Assembly (NCBI RefSeq): GCF_940670765.1
Contig: NZ_CALNVW010000037.1
Location: 171,911 to 235,910, forward strand
Direction: 5' to 3'
From: Streptomyces sp. A 4/2
GTDB lineage: Bacteria > Actinomycetota > Actinomycetes > Streptomycetales > Streptomycetaceae
Length of the DNA: 64,000 nt
Below the pieces are notes generated by a model that searched no databases, had not been told where the DNA came from, and saw only the letters and a list, made by a program, of their open reading frames with translations. A program made the translations under genes and the position numbers. Below are positions 43,519-51,777 of the stretch, in pieces (position 1 is the first letter of the stretch; each line of letters starts with the position of its first letter).

Positions 43519-43875
43519 ATGTCCGTATCGGACGAGAAGACCACGGTGAGTGACGGCATCCTCCTGTCCGACGCCGCCGCGTCCAAGGTCAAGGCCCTGC
43601 TCGACCAGGAAGGCCGTGACGACCTCGCCCTGCGCGTCGCCGTTCAGCCGGGCGGCTGCTCGGGCCTCCGCTATCAGCTCTTCTTCGACGAGCGCTCGCT
43701 CGACGGCGATGTGGTCAAGGACTTCGGTGGAGTCAAGGTCGTCACCGACCGGATGAGCGCCCCGTACCTGGGTGGCGCCTCCGTCGACTTCGTCGACACC
43801 ATCGAGAAGCAGGGCTTCACCATCGACAACCCGAACGCCTCCGGCTCCTGCGCCTGCGGCGACTCGTTCAGCTAG
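43519..43875 (+). CDS. HesB/IscA-type iron-sulfur cluster carrier (ErpA-like)
   Basis: 118 residues. The A-type carrier has three conserved cysteines, in QPGGCSGLRYQLFF and the C-terminal GSCACGDSFS. It delivers FeS clusters to apoproteins in the cytoplasm. The ATG at 43519 has GGGAG eight bases before it; a GTG three codons earlier is possible. Its neighbours need clusters (NadA, across the divergent spacer) and LipA and QcrA are elsewhere in the window. Confidence 0.94.
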   Translation: MSVSDEKTTVSDGILLSDAAASKVKALLDQEGRDDLALRVAVQPGGCSGLRYQLFFDERSLDGDVVKDFGGVKVVTDRMSAPYLGGASVDFVDTIEKQGFTIDNPNASGSCACGDSFS

Positions 43876-43936
43876 GACCTGGCCCAGGCCTGTACCAGCT
43901 GGTGCGCGTCCGCCGAGGACGCACGAAGCACACGCG

Positions 43937-43979
43937 AAGGCGGCGGCCCCCGGGATGATCCTGGGGGCCGCCGCCTTTT
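43937..43979. terminator. Rho-independent terminator after the IscA-type gene
   Basis: A 15-bp perfect stem (43937-43951 with 43963-43977) with an 11-base loop, followed by TTTT. The opposing gene ends 20 bp further on, so it serves both directions. Confidence 0.88.
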
Positions 43980-43998
43980 CGCTCCGCCGTGCCGCCCG

Positions 43999-45420
43999 CT
44001 ACAACTGCGGGACCGCGTCACCGCTCGCCGCGTCGACGACCTTCCGGCTGCCCAGCGGCTGGTCCAGGGTGACCGTCTGCGTCACGTCCTTGGCCAGCGC
44101 GACACAGATCTTCCCCGGCTCGCGGTTCGGTCCGTCGACCGTCACCCGTACCGCGCCCTTGCTCTCGCTCGCCCGCGCGTCGTACGTACCGCACACCCCG
44201 CCCCAGAAGTGCACCGTCAGACTCCGCCCGTCGGTGCTGTAGGACTTCAGCTTCTGGTCCGTACCCGGGTGGTTGCGCCCCGGCGGCGGTTCGGGGTGCG
44301 TCAGGTAGCGGGGATCCACCGCCGTCGCCGTGACCGTGCGGAGCCGGGCGTCGCCCGTCGGCTCCGTCTCGAACAGCCATGACGGTACGAGCGTCTGCCG
44401 CCCGCCGACCAGCTGCGCCGCGAGCCCCAGCTCCGCACGGTCGATGGTCACCGGCGTGCGCTCGGGGGGGCGGGAGGAGGGTCCACAGGACTTCTCGCTG
44501 CCCGGACCGGGCGTGACGCCCTCGGCGAGCGGTTCGACGGTGGCGCAGCTGCCGCTCTTTCCTGCCCCCACCGCGGGCGCGTTCAGCTGCTTCAGCGCCT
44601 CGGCGGCGCCGACCAGCGGATACTCGGCCCCCTTGACCGGTTCCTTCAACTGCCCGCTGCCGCCGACCAGTTGGCCGGACGAGCCGATCCGGAGCCCGGT
44701 CGCCCAGCCGTAGGTGGGCAGTCCGCCGACCTTCGGGTCGGCGTTCACCACCCGCACCGAACCCGTCAACTGCCCGGCGTCGAGCTTCGCGTCGTCCTGC
44801 CCCAGCGCCTTCAGTACCGGAGCGGCTGCGGCCTTCGCCGCCTGCTCGCTCACCGCCGTACCACTGCCGCCCGGCGCGGTCCCGTCGGCCGAACAGCCCT
44901 TCCCCTGGGGGCAGTTGTCGCTCCCTCCGCTGCCGAACCTGGCGTAGGTCCAGGTGCCGGGCGCCTGCTGGGCGACCTGGAGCAGCGGCCCCGAACCGTC
45001 CTTGTCGGCGCCGACCCTCCAGGACGTACCCACCAGCCGGGGCGTGCCCGTCACGCCGAGCGCCTGGGCGAGCCGGGTCACCTCGGCCGCGGTGACGGCG
45101 CCGTCGGCGCGGTACACCGGAGCCTTGCCCGGTCCGGCGGGAAGCGGGCCCCGGGCGCGGTAGACGGTTCCGCCGGGGTCCGGCTCGCCGGGCGCGATAC
45201 CGGTGACGGGGCCGCCGTGCTGCGCCGCGCTGTCCAGGGCGAGCGGGGGCGGGCCGCTGCCGCCGCTGCTCTCCGTACTGCCGCCGCCGACGGACGCGGA
45301 GGCCCAGTAGGCCCCGCCGCCCCCGGCCAGCAGTACCGCCGCCGCCACCGAGGTGACGACCGCGGGGGACCGCCGCCCACGGGGACGTGCTGTGTCGTGT
45401 TCGGGTCGCTCACTGCTCAC
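43999..45420 (-). CDS. Membrane-anchored extracytoplasmic protein
   Basis: 473 residues. A short cytoplasmic basic segment (ARPRGRRSPAVV) leads into one membrane helix (TSVAAAVLLAGGGGAYWASA) at about 20-42, and the remainder is a large Gly/Pro/Ser-rich extracellular part with Cys pairs (DNCPQGKGC, VCGTYDARA). The type II anchor and lack of catalytic motifs suggest a surface or secreted-side role. I recognise no family, though the layout is common in Streptomyces proteins next to a sigma or kinase gene. The GTG at 45420 starts VSSERPEHDTARP. Confidence 0.8.
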   Translation of the reverse strand: MSSERPEHDTARPRGRRSPAVVTSVAAAVLLAGGGGAYWASASVGGGSTESSGGSGPPPLALDSAAQHGGPVTGIAPGEPDPGGTVYRARGPLPAGPGKAPVYRADGAVTAAEVTRLAQALGVTGTPRLVGTSWRVGADKDGSGPLLQVAQQAPGTWTYARFGSGGSDNCPQGKGCSADGTAPGGSGTAVSEQAAKAAAAPVLKALGQDDAKLDAGQLTGSVRVVNADPKVGGLPTYGWATGLRIGSSGQLVGGSGQLKEPVKGAEYPLVGAAEALKQLNAPAVGAGKSGSCATVEPLAEGVTPGPGSEKSCGPSSRPPERTPVTIDRAELGLAAQLVGGRQTLVPSWLFETEPTGDARLRTVTATAVDPRYLTHPEPPPGRNHPGTDQKLKSYSTDGRSLTVHFWGGVCGTYDARASESKGAVRVTVDGPNREPGKICVALAKDVTQTVTLDQPLGSRKVVDAASGDAVPQL

Positions 45421-45588
45421 CGCATGCTCCTTCGACTCCGCTGCCGTGTCCCGTATGTCATGTCCTCCGTAAGAAGGAACACCGGTGGGACGGGGCGGGG
45501 GAGCACACGGTTCCCTCGGATCTCCCGGAGCGTTTCAGCTGCGGGGGGCGGCTGTGCGGATCAGTGGCGTGGTGCCACCGGGCGCGGT

Positions 45589-45786
45589 TCAGTCCCCGTA
45601 CTCGGACATCCCGTCGATCAGCCGCGCGGAGGCGGGCGGGACCGTGACCCCGTGGATGTGCGACGGGGGGACCGGGGCGGGCGCGGCACTCGGGGGCGCC
45701 ACCCAGTGCGGTGCCATGCGCGCGCAGTCGCCGCGCAGGTCGTTCAGGTCTGCTTCGGGCTCGGGCCGGGCGATGGAGTTCGACAT
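45589..45786 (-). CDS. Short conserved hypothetical protein
   Basis: 65 residues: MSNSIARPEPEADLNDLRGD, then a Pro/Ala-rich stretch and VTVPPASARLIDGMSEYGD. No membrane or catalytic motifs. The frame has GC-biased codons and a plausible ATG at 45786, but the ribosome-binding site is poor. I recall a short protein with a similar RLIDGMSEYGD ending in other Streptomyces, but this is from memory. Confidence 0.55.
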   Translation of the reverse strand: MSNSIARPEPEADLNDLRGDCARMAPHWVAPPSAAPAPVPPSHIHGVTVPPASARLIDGMSEYGD

Positions 45787-45916
45787 ATCAGAACCGTAAG
45801 CACAGGACGCATGCGAAGAAAGCCCTACTATCGGGTAGTTTCGCCCCTTCGGCCCGTGGTGTACGAACCGGTAGCGTGAGGTGTCCGCCTCCCTCCTCCG
45901 CAGGAGTGTCTTCGCC

Positions 45917-46891
45917 GTGCGCATCGCAGTCACCGGCTCCATCGCCACCGACCACCTCATGACCTTCCCCGGCCGCTTCGCCGACCAGCTGGTCGCCGAC
46001 CAGCTCCACACGGTCTCGCTCTCCTTCCTCGTCGACAATCTCGACGTACGGCGGGGAGGCGTCGGCGCCAACATCTGCTTCGGCATGGGCCAGCTCGGCA
46101 CCCGCCCGATCCTGGTCGGCGCGGCCGGCTCGGACTTCGACGAGTACCGTGCCTGGCTCGACCGCCACGGCGTGGACACCAGGGCGGTCCGGATCTCGGA
46201 GGTCCTGCACACCGCCCGCTTCGTGTGCACCACCGACGCCGACCACAACCAGATCGGTTCCTTCTACACGGGCGCCATGAGCGAGGCCCGCCTGATCGAG
46301 CTCCAGTCGGTCGCCGAGCGCGTCGGCGGACTGGACCTGGTGCTGATCGGCGCGGACGACCCCGAGGCGATGCTCCGCCACACGGAGGAGTGCCGCACCC
46401 GCTCGATCCCCTTCGCCGCGGACTTCTCGCAGCAGATCGCCCGGATGAGCGGCGAGGACATCCGTACGCTCCTCGCGGACGCCACCTACCTCTTCTCCAA
46501 CGAGTACGAGAAGGGGCTCATCGAGTCCAAGACCGGCTGGACCGACGAGGAGATCCTGGCCAAGGTCGGCCACCGGGTCACCACGCTCGGCGCCCAGGGC
46601 GTCCGTATCGACCGCGTCGGCGAGGCCCCGATCGTCGTCGGCTGCGCGGAGGAGGAGACCAAGGCCGACCCGACGGGCGTCGGCGACGCGTTCCGCGCGG
46701 GCTTCCTGTCGGGCCTCGCCTGGGGCGTCAGCCTGGAGCGCGCGGCGCAGGTCGGCTGCATGCTGGCGACGCTGGTGATCGAGACGGTGGGCACCCAGGA
46801 GTACACGCTGAGCCGCACCAACTTCATGGACCGCTTCACCAAGGCGTACGGCCACGAGGCGGCCACCGAGGTGCAGTCCCACCTCCCGTAA
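45917..46891 (+). CDS. Adenosine kinase (PfkB family, actinobacterial AdoK type)
   Basis: 324 residues. The opening VRIAVTGSIATDHLMTFPGR and the motif ADPTGVGDAFRAGFLSGLAW (PfkB signature 2 with the catalytic Asp) match the mycobacterial AdoK line, which phosphorylates adenosine rather than sugars. The middle TARFVCTTDADHNQIGSFYT and IGADDPEAMLRHTEECR are also typical of AdoK. The GTG at 45917 has AGGAG upstream. It salvages adenosine to AMP. Its 3' end faces the NifS-TusA gene, with 13 bp between stops. Confidence 0.93.
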   Translation: MRIAVTGSIATDHLMTFPGRFADQLVADQLHTVSLSFLVDNLDVRRGGVGANICFGMGQLGTRPILVGAAGSDFDEYRAWLDRHGVDTRAVRISEVLHTARFVCTTDADHNQIGSFYTGAMSEARLIELQSVAERVGGLDLVLIGADDPEAMLRHTEECRTRSIPFAADFSQQIARMSGEDIRTLLADATYLFSNEYEKGLIESKTGWTDEEILAKVGHRVTTLGAQGVRIDRVGEAPIVVGCAEEETKADPTGVGDAFRAGFLSGLAWGVSLERAAQVGCMLATLVIETVGTQEYTLSRTNFMDRFTKAYGHEAATEVQSHLP

Positions 46892-46904
46892 CCCGACGGG
46901 GCGC

Positions 46905-48320
46905 TCAGGACACCCGGCGCACCCGGTAGGCGGTACCCCCGTCGGCCGGGTGCGCCCCCTCGTATCCCTGCCCGCGCATCTCGCACCACGCCGGTACGTC
47001 CAGCCGGGCCGCCTCGTCGTCCGAGAGCACCGTCACCACCCCGCCGACCGGTACCTTCCCGATCACCTTGGCGAGCTCGATCACCGGGATCGGGCACCGC
47101 TTGCCGAGCGCGTCCACCACGAGCGTGTCCACCCCGGCCCCGGAGTCCGGTGCCGCTTCCGGCACCGGCTCCGCCGGGGCCCCGGCCGCGTCGCCGACGC
47201 CCAGCCGCTCCCGTACCGAGCGGACCACCCCCGGCAGCACCGCCAGGAACCGCTCCACGTCCTCCTCGGCCGTGCCGACCGGCAGGGAGATCCGTACGTT
47301 CCCCTCGGAGAGCACCCCCATCGCCCGCAGCACATGACTGGGCGTCAGCGTGCTGCTGGTGCAGGACGAACCGGACGACACGGAGAAACCGGCCCGGTCC
47401 AACTCGTGCAGCAGAGTCTCCCCGTCGACATAGAGACAGGAGAACGTCACGAGATGCGGCAGCCGCCGCAGCGGATCGCCGACCACCTCGACATCGGGCA
47501 CCAGCTCCGGCACCCGGGCCCTGATCCGGTCCACCAGCCCCCGCAGCCGCACCCCTTCGGCGTCCGCCTCGGCCCGGACCGCGCGCAGCGACGCCGCCGC
47601 GGCCACGATCGCCGGGACGTTCTCGAAGCCGGCTGCCCGCCCGGACTCCCGCTCGTCGGCCGGGCCTTGAGGGACGAACCTCACACCCTTCCGTACGGCG
47701 AGCAGCCCCACTCCGGCCGGTCCGCCCCATTTGTGCGCACTCGCGGCGAGCAGCGACCAGGCGCCCCGTACCGGCCCCCACCCCAGCGACTGCGCCGCGT
47801 CCACCAGCAGCGGCACACCCGCCTCCCGGCACGCCTCGGCGACCTCGGCGACCGGCTGTTCCGTGCCGACCTCGTGGTTCGCGGACTGCAGACACGCCAG
47901 GGCGGTGGTCCCGGTCAGCGCGGCGGCGTACGCGTCCGGGGTCACCGCCCCGGCCCGCCCCACCGCCACCTCGGTCACCGAACCGCCGGCCGCCTCGTGG
48001 GCGGCGGCCGAGTGGAGTACCGAAGAGTGTTCGACCGCCGACACCACCAGGTGGCCGCCGACACGCCGACGCCCAGAAAGTGCTCCGGCAATTCCTGAGT
48101 GGACCGCGCGGGTCCCGGAAGAGGTGAACACGAGTTCGTCGGGGCGGCACCCGACCGCCTCGGCCGCCGCCTCCCGCGCCGCGTCGAGCAGCAGCCGCAC
48201 CCGCCGCCCTTCCCGGTACAGGCGGGCCGGATCGGCCCAGCCTTCGTCCAGGGAGGCTTGCAGGGCCTGACGTGCGACGGGGTGCAGAGGCGCGGAGGAG
48301 GCGGCATCGAAGTAGGGCAC
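46905..48320 (-). CDS. Cysteine desulfurase fused to a TusA domain
   Basis: 471 residues. Residues 1-375 are a NifS/IscS-type PLP enzyme: SAVEHSSVLHSAAAHEAAG, LLVDAAQSLGWGP, PLP-binding Lys197 in SAHKWGG and the active-site Cys320 in SVSSGSSCTSST. After an Ala/Pro linker (375-395), residues 396-471 form a TusA/SirA sulfurtransferase with the CPIP motif (Cys409 in LGKRCPIPVIEL). The fusion would pass sulfane sulfur directly from the desulfurase to TusA. The GTG at 48320 starts VPYFDAASSAPL. Targets might be tRNA thiolation or cofactor sulfur. It faces away from ctaC. Confidence 0.95.
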   Translation of the reverse strand: MPYFDAASSAPLHPVARQALQASLDEGWADPARLYREGRRVRLLLDAAREAAAEAVGCRPDELVFTSSGTRAVHSGIAGALSGRRRVGGHLVVSAVEHSSVLHSAAAHEAAGGSVTEVAVGRAGAVTPDAYAAALTGTTALACLQSANHEVGTEQPVAEVAEACREAGVPLLVDAAQSLGWGPVRGAWSLLAASAHKWGGPAGVGLLAVRKGVRFVPQGPADERESGRAAGFENVPAIVAAAASLRAVRAEADAEGVRLRGLVDRIRARVPELVPDVEVVGDPLRRLPHLVTFSCLYVDGETLLHELDRAGFSVSSGSSCTSSTLTPSHVLRAMGVLSEGNVRISLPVGTAEEDVERFLAVLPGVVRSVRERLGVGDAAGAPAEPVPEAAPDSGAGVDTLVVDALGKRCPIPVIELAKVIGKVPVGGVVTVLSDDEAARLDVPAWCEMRGQGYEGAHPADGGTAYRVRRVS

Positions 48321-48472
48321 GGCGCCACGCTAGCCGCCGCCCTCGCGCGGCCGGTCCGCACCGTCAGGGGAGAGACCGTCAGATCGCCGCCGGAAGCCGG
48401 GATTCCACCCCTTCGGGGTGTCGGACGGCGCGTTGGGCACCCTCCCCGCGCGGCCCCAAATGGCCTCCAGTA

Positions 48473-48501
48473 GGGTTTGGTCCGCATAAACATCCAAACC
48501 C
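48473..48501. promoter_or_regulatory. Inverted repeat in the ctaC promoter region
   Basis: GGGTTTGG, 13 bases, CCAAACCC: perfect 8-bp arms about 80 bp before the ctaC GTG. The spacer contains CATAAA, which could be the -10 of ctaC. The arrangement suits a repressor that covers the promoter. No factor is known to me. Confidence 0.55.
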
Positions 48502-48580
48502 CTGCCCGGAGCAGGACCGGCGACCGACCTCGATGCGGCCGCAGCCGGCCGCACGGGCGAGACTCTCGGGAAGGCGCTAC

Positions 48581-49546
48581 GTGAGTCCCAACGGCTCCGA
48601 CCGCTCGTCGCGGCGCCCGATGCGGCGGAAGCTGCCGCAGGTGCTGACTGCGGGCCTGATCCTTGTGACCGCTACAGGTTGCTCGTACAAGGATTTCCCC
48701 CGCCTTGGTATGCCCACCCCGGTAACGGAAGAGGCACCTCGGATCCTCTCCCTCTGGCAGGGCTCGTGGGCGGCAGCGCTCGCCACGGGCGTGCTGGTGT
48801 GGGGGTTGATCATCTGGAGTGTCATCTTCCACCGGCGTAGCCGGACCAAGGTGGAGGTACCTCCGCAGACGCGGTACAACATGCCCATCGAGGCGCTGTA
48901 CACCGTGGTCCCCCTCATCATCGTCTCGGTGCTCTTCTACTTCACCGCCCGCGATGAGTCGAAGTTGCTCAGCCTCTCGCCGAAGCCCGCCCACACGGTC
49001 AACGTGGTCGGCTTCCAGTGGAGCTGGGGCTTCAACTACATCGAGGACGTGGATGGGAACCCGGCCACGGGCAACGCTGCGAAGACCGCTGAGCTGTCCG
49101 ACATTCCGGACCGCTTCACCAAGCAATTCCCCAAGGGGGCCGAAGGCGTCTACGACGTCGGCACTCCGGCAACCCGGAACCCGCAGAACGGCAACCCGGG
49201 TCCCACCCTGTGGCTGCCGAAGGGGGAGAAGGTCCGCTTCGTTCTGACTTCGCGCGACGTCATCCATGACTTCTGGGTGGTGCCGTTCCTCATGAAGATG
49301 GACGTTGTTCCGGGCCACACCAACTCCTTCGAGGTGACTCCCAACCAGGAAGGCACCTTCAGGGGCAAGTGCGCTGAGCTCTGCGGCGTAGACCACTCCC
49401 GGATGCTCTTCAATGTGAAGGTCGTCTCTCCGGAGCGCTACAAGCAGCACCTCAAGGACCTGGCGAATGAGCACCAGAAGGGCTACATCCCCGCCGGGAT
49501 CGCGCAGACTGGCCACGCCAAGAACGCGGAGACGAACAACCTGTGA
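48581..49546 (+). CDS. ctaC: Cytochrome c oxidase subunit II
   Basis: 321 residues. A lipoprotein-type leader (VLTAGLILVTATGCSYKDF) is followed by two membrane helices (WAAALATGVLVWGLIIWSVI and ALYTVVPLIIVSVLFYFTA) and the extracellular cupredoxin domain. The CuA ligands are visible in HDFWVVPFLMKMD and KCAELCGVDHSRM. It receives electrons from cytochrome c-type donors, here the QcrC hemes, and passes them to CtaD. The GTG at 48581 has GGGAAGG upstream. Its TGA overlaps the GTG of ctaD as GTGA. Confidence 0.96.
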   Translation: MSPNGSDRSSRRPMRRKLPQVLTAGLILVTATGCSYKDFPRLGMPTPVTEEAPRILSLWQGSWAAALATGVLVWGLIIWSVIFHRRSRTKVEVPPQTRYNMPIEALYTVVPLIIVSVLFYFTARDESKLLSLSPKPAHTVNVVGFQWSWGFNYIEDVDGNPATGNAAKTAELSDIPDRFTKQFPKGAEGVYDVGTPATRNPQNGNPGPTLWLPKGEKVRFVLTSRDVIHDFWVVPFLMKMDVVPGHTNSFEVTPNQEGTFRGKCAELCGVDHSRMLFNVKVVSPERYKQHLKDLANEHQKGYIPAGIAQTGHAKNAETNNL

Positions 49547-51276
49547 GCATCCTCAACGAACCCCAGGGTGCCGCGGCAGCAAACGACTCCTACGAGAGCG
49601 AGCTGCCGGTACGGCGCAAAGAGCCGGGAAACGTCGTCATCAAGTGGCTGACCACCACTGACCACAAGACGATCGGCACGATGTATCTGGTCACCTCGTT
49701 CGCGTTCTTCTGCATCGGCGGTGTGCTGGCCCTCGTGATGCGGGCCGAGCTGGCCCGTCCGGGCACGCAGATCGTGTCGAACGAGCAGTTCAACCAGGCG
49801 TTCACGATGCACGGCACGATCATGCTGCTGATGTTCGCGACGCCGTTGTTCGCCGGGTTCGCGAACTGGATCATGCCGTTGCAGATCGGCGCGCCCGATG
49901 TGGCGTTCCCGCGGCTGAACATGTTCGCGTACTGGCTGTACCTCTTCGGCTCGCTCATCGCGGTCGGTGGCTTCATCACCCCGCAGGGCGCGGCCGACTT
50001 CGGCTGGTTCGCCTACTCCCCGCTGTCGGACGCCGTCCGCTCGCCGGGTGTGGGTGCCGACATGTGGATCATGGGTCTGGCCTTCTCCGGCTTCGGCACG
50101 ATCCTCGGTTCGGTCAACTTCATCACCACGATCATCTGCATGCGCGCGCCCGGCATGACGATGTTCCGGATGCCGATCTTCGTGTGGAACGTCCTGCTGA
50201 CCGGTGTTCTGGTCCTGCTGGCCTTCCCGGTCCTCGCCGCCGCACTCTTCGCGCTGGAGGCGGACCGCAAGTTCGGCGCTCATGTATTCGATGCGTCAAA
50301 TGGCGGCGCGCTCCTATGGCAACACCTCTTCTGGTTCTTCGGCCATCCAGAGGTGTACATCATCGCGTTGCCATTCTTCGGAATTATTTCCGAAGTGATT
50401 CCAGTGTTCTCCAGAAAGCCGATGTTCGGATACATCGGCCTGGTCGCCGCCACCATTTCGATCGCCGGTCTTTCGGTGACGGTGTGGGCGCACCACATGT
50501 ACGTCACCGGCGGTGTGCTGCTGCCGTTCTTCTCCTTCATGACCTTCCTGATCGCGGTGCCGACCGGTGTGAAGTTCTTCAACTGGATCGGCACGATGTG
50601 GAAGGGGTCGCTGTCCTTCGAGACACCGATGCTCTGGGCCGTCGGCTTCCTGATCACCTTCACCTTCGGTGGTCTGACCGGCGTGATCCTGGCCTCGCCC
50701 CCGATGGACTTCCACGTCTCCGACTCGTACTTCGTCGTCGCGCACTTCCACTACGTCATCTTCGGCACCGTGGTGTTCGCGATGTTCTCCGGATTCCACT
50801 TCTGGTGGCCGAAGTTCACCGGCAAGATGCTGGACGAGCGACTGGGCAAGATCACCTTCTGGACGCTGTTCGTGGGCTTCCACGGCACGTTCCTGGTGCA
50901 GCACTGGCTGGGTGTCGAGGGCATGCCGCGGCGTTACGCGGACTACCTCGCCGCTGACGGCTTCACCACGCTGAACACGATCTCGACCATCAGCTCCTTC
51001 CTGCTGGGCCTGTCGATCCTGCCGTTCTTCTACAACGTCTGGAAGACCGCCAAGTACGGGAAGAAGATCGAGGTCGACGACCCGTGGGGCTACGGGCGTT
51101 CGCTCGAATGGGCGACGTCCTGCCCGCCGCCCCGGCACAACTTCACCACCCTGCCGCGGATCCGTTCCGAATCCCCGGCGTTCGACCTGCACCACCCTGA
51201 GATCGCGGCTCTCGACCAGCTCGAGAACCACGGTGCCGAAGCGGCCCTCGCCGGTGGCAAGGAGGCGGGCAAGTGA
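49543..51276 (+). CDS. ctaD: Cytochrome c oxidase subunit I
   Basis: 577 residues, twelve membrane helices. Heme a and a3/CuB ligands are visible: QAFTMHGTIMLLMFA, FWFFGHPEVYIIALP (CuB His and the cross-linked Tyr), VWAHHMYVTGG and FVVAHFHYVIFG. The D- and K-channel residues are in the usual places. It reduces O2 to water and pumps protons. A stretch at 50275-50470, covering the HPEVYI helix, uses unusual codons for this genome (TCA, AAT, CTA, GTA, ATT, AGA). Start and stop overlap neighbours as GTGA on both sides, so ctaC, ctaD and ctaF are translated together. Confidence 0.97.
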   Translation: MSILNEPQGAAAANDSYESELPVRRKEPGNVVIKWLTTTDHKTIGTMYLVTSFAFFCIGGVLALVMRAELARPGTQIVSNEQFNQAFTMHGTIMLLMFATPLFAGFANWIMPLQIGAPDVAFPRLNMFAYWLYLFGSLIAVGGFITPQGAADFGWFAYSPLSDAVRSPGVGADMWIMGLAFSGFGTILGSVNFITTIICMRAPGMTMFRMPIFVWNVLLTGVLVLLAFPVLAAALFALEADRKFGAHVFDASNGGALLWQHLFWFFGHPEVYIIALPFFGIISEVIPVFSRKPMFGYIGLVAATISIAGLSVTVWAHHMYVTGGVLLPFFSFMTFLIAVPTGVKFFNWIGTMWKGSLSFETPMLWAVGFLITFTFGGLTGVILASPPMDFHVSDSYFVVAHFHYVIFGTVVFAMFSGFHFWWPKFTGKMLDERLGKITFWTLFVGFHGTFLVQHWLGVEGMPRRYADYLAADGFTTLNTISTISSFLLGLSILPFFYNVWKTAKYGKKIEVDDPWGYGRSLEWATSCPPPRHNFTTLPRIRSESPAFDLHHPEIAALDQLENHGAEAALAGGKEAGK

Positions 51277-51671
51277 AGGTCCAGGGAAAGATGTTCATCT
51301 GGCTGGCCGTCTTCATCCTCGCCGTAGCGGTCGTCTACGGCGTGTGGTCGAAGGAGGCAGCCGGTACCACGGCACTCTTCATGGCCTTCGGGCTGAGCAT
51401 CATGATCGGTTTCTACCTGGCCTTCACGGCCAAGCGGATCGATGCCGGCGCGATGGACGACAAGGAGGCCGACGTCGCGGACGACGCCGGTGAGGTCGGG
51501 TTCTTCGCCCCGCACAGCTGGCAGCCGATCTCGCTGGCCATCGGCGGTGCGCTCGCCTTCCTGGCCATCGCGATGGGCTGGTGGCTGCTGTACTTCTCGG
51601 CACCGCTCGTCGTGATCGGCCTCTGGGGCTGGGTGTTCGAGTTCTACCGCGGAGAGAACCAGAACCAGTAG
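51273..51671 (+). CDS. ctaF: Cytochrome c oxidase subunit IV (actinobacterial)
   Basis: 132 residues with four membrane helices: FIWLAVFILAVAVVYGVWS, TALFMAFGLSIMIGFYLAF, ISLAIGGALAFLAIAMGWWL and FSAPLVVIGLWGWVFEFYRG. A conserved acidic loop (MDDKEADVADDAGEVGFFAP) links them. CtaF stabilises the oxidase in actinobacterial bcc-aa3 supercomplexes. Its GTG overlaps the ctaD stop. A terminator follows. Confidence 0.95.
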   Translation: MKVQGKMFIWLAVFILAVAVVYGVWSKEAAGTTALFMAFGLSIMIGFYLAFTAKRIDAGAMDDKEADVADDAGEVGFFAPHSWQPISLAIGGALAFLAIAMGWWLLYFSAPLVVIGLWGWVFEFYRGENQNQ

Positions 51672-51689
51672 GACCGCTCCACCGCACGA

Positions 51690-51722
51690 GAGGCCCGGAC
51701 GCCATTCAGGTGTCCGGGCCTC
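51690..51722 (+). terminator. Terminator after ctaF
   Basis: An 11-bp stem (51690-51700 with 51712-51722), extended by two further pairs and a wobble, with a 5-base loop, 18 bp after the ctaF stop. It ends the ctaCDF operon. Confidence 0.8.
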
Positions 51723-51777
51723 CTCGTTTGCAGTCATCCGGCGTGCCGTTACCGGGAGATCTTCATAACGTGTGCTT

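Noticed and set aside
46486..48150. Long frame overlapping the NifS-TusA gene in another phase
   Set aside because: Gly/Arg-rich shadow; the 471-residue fusion is complete in its own frame.
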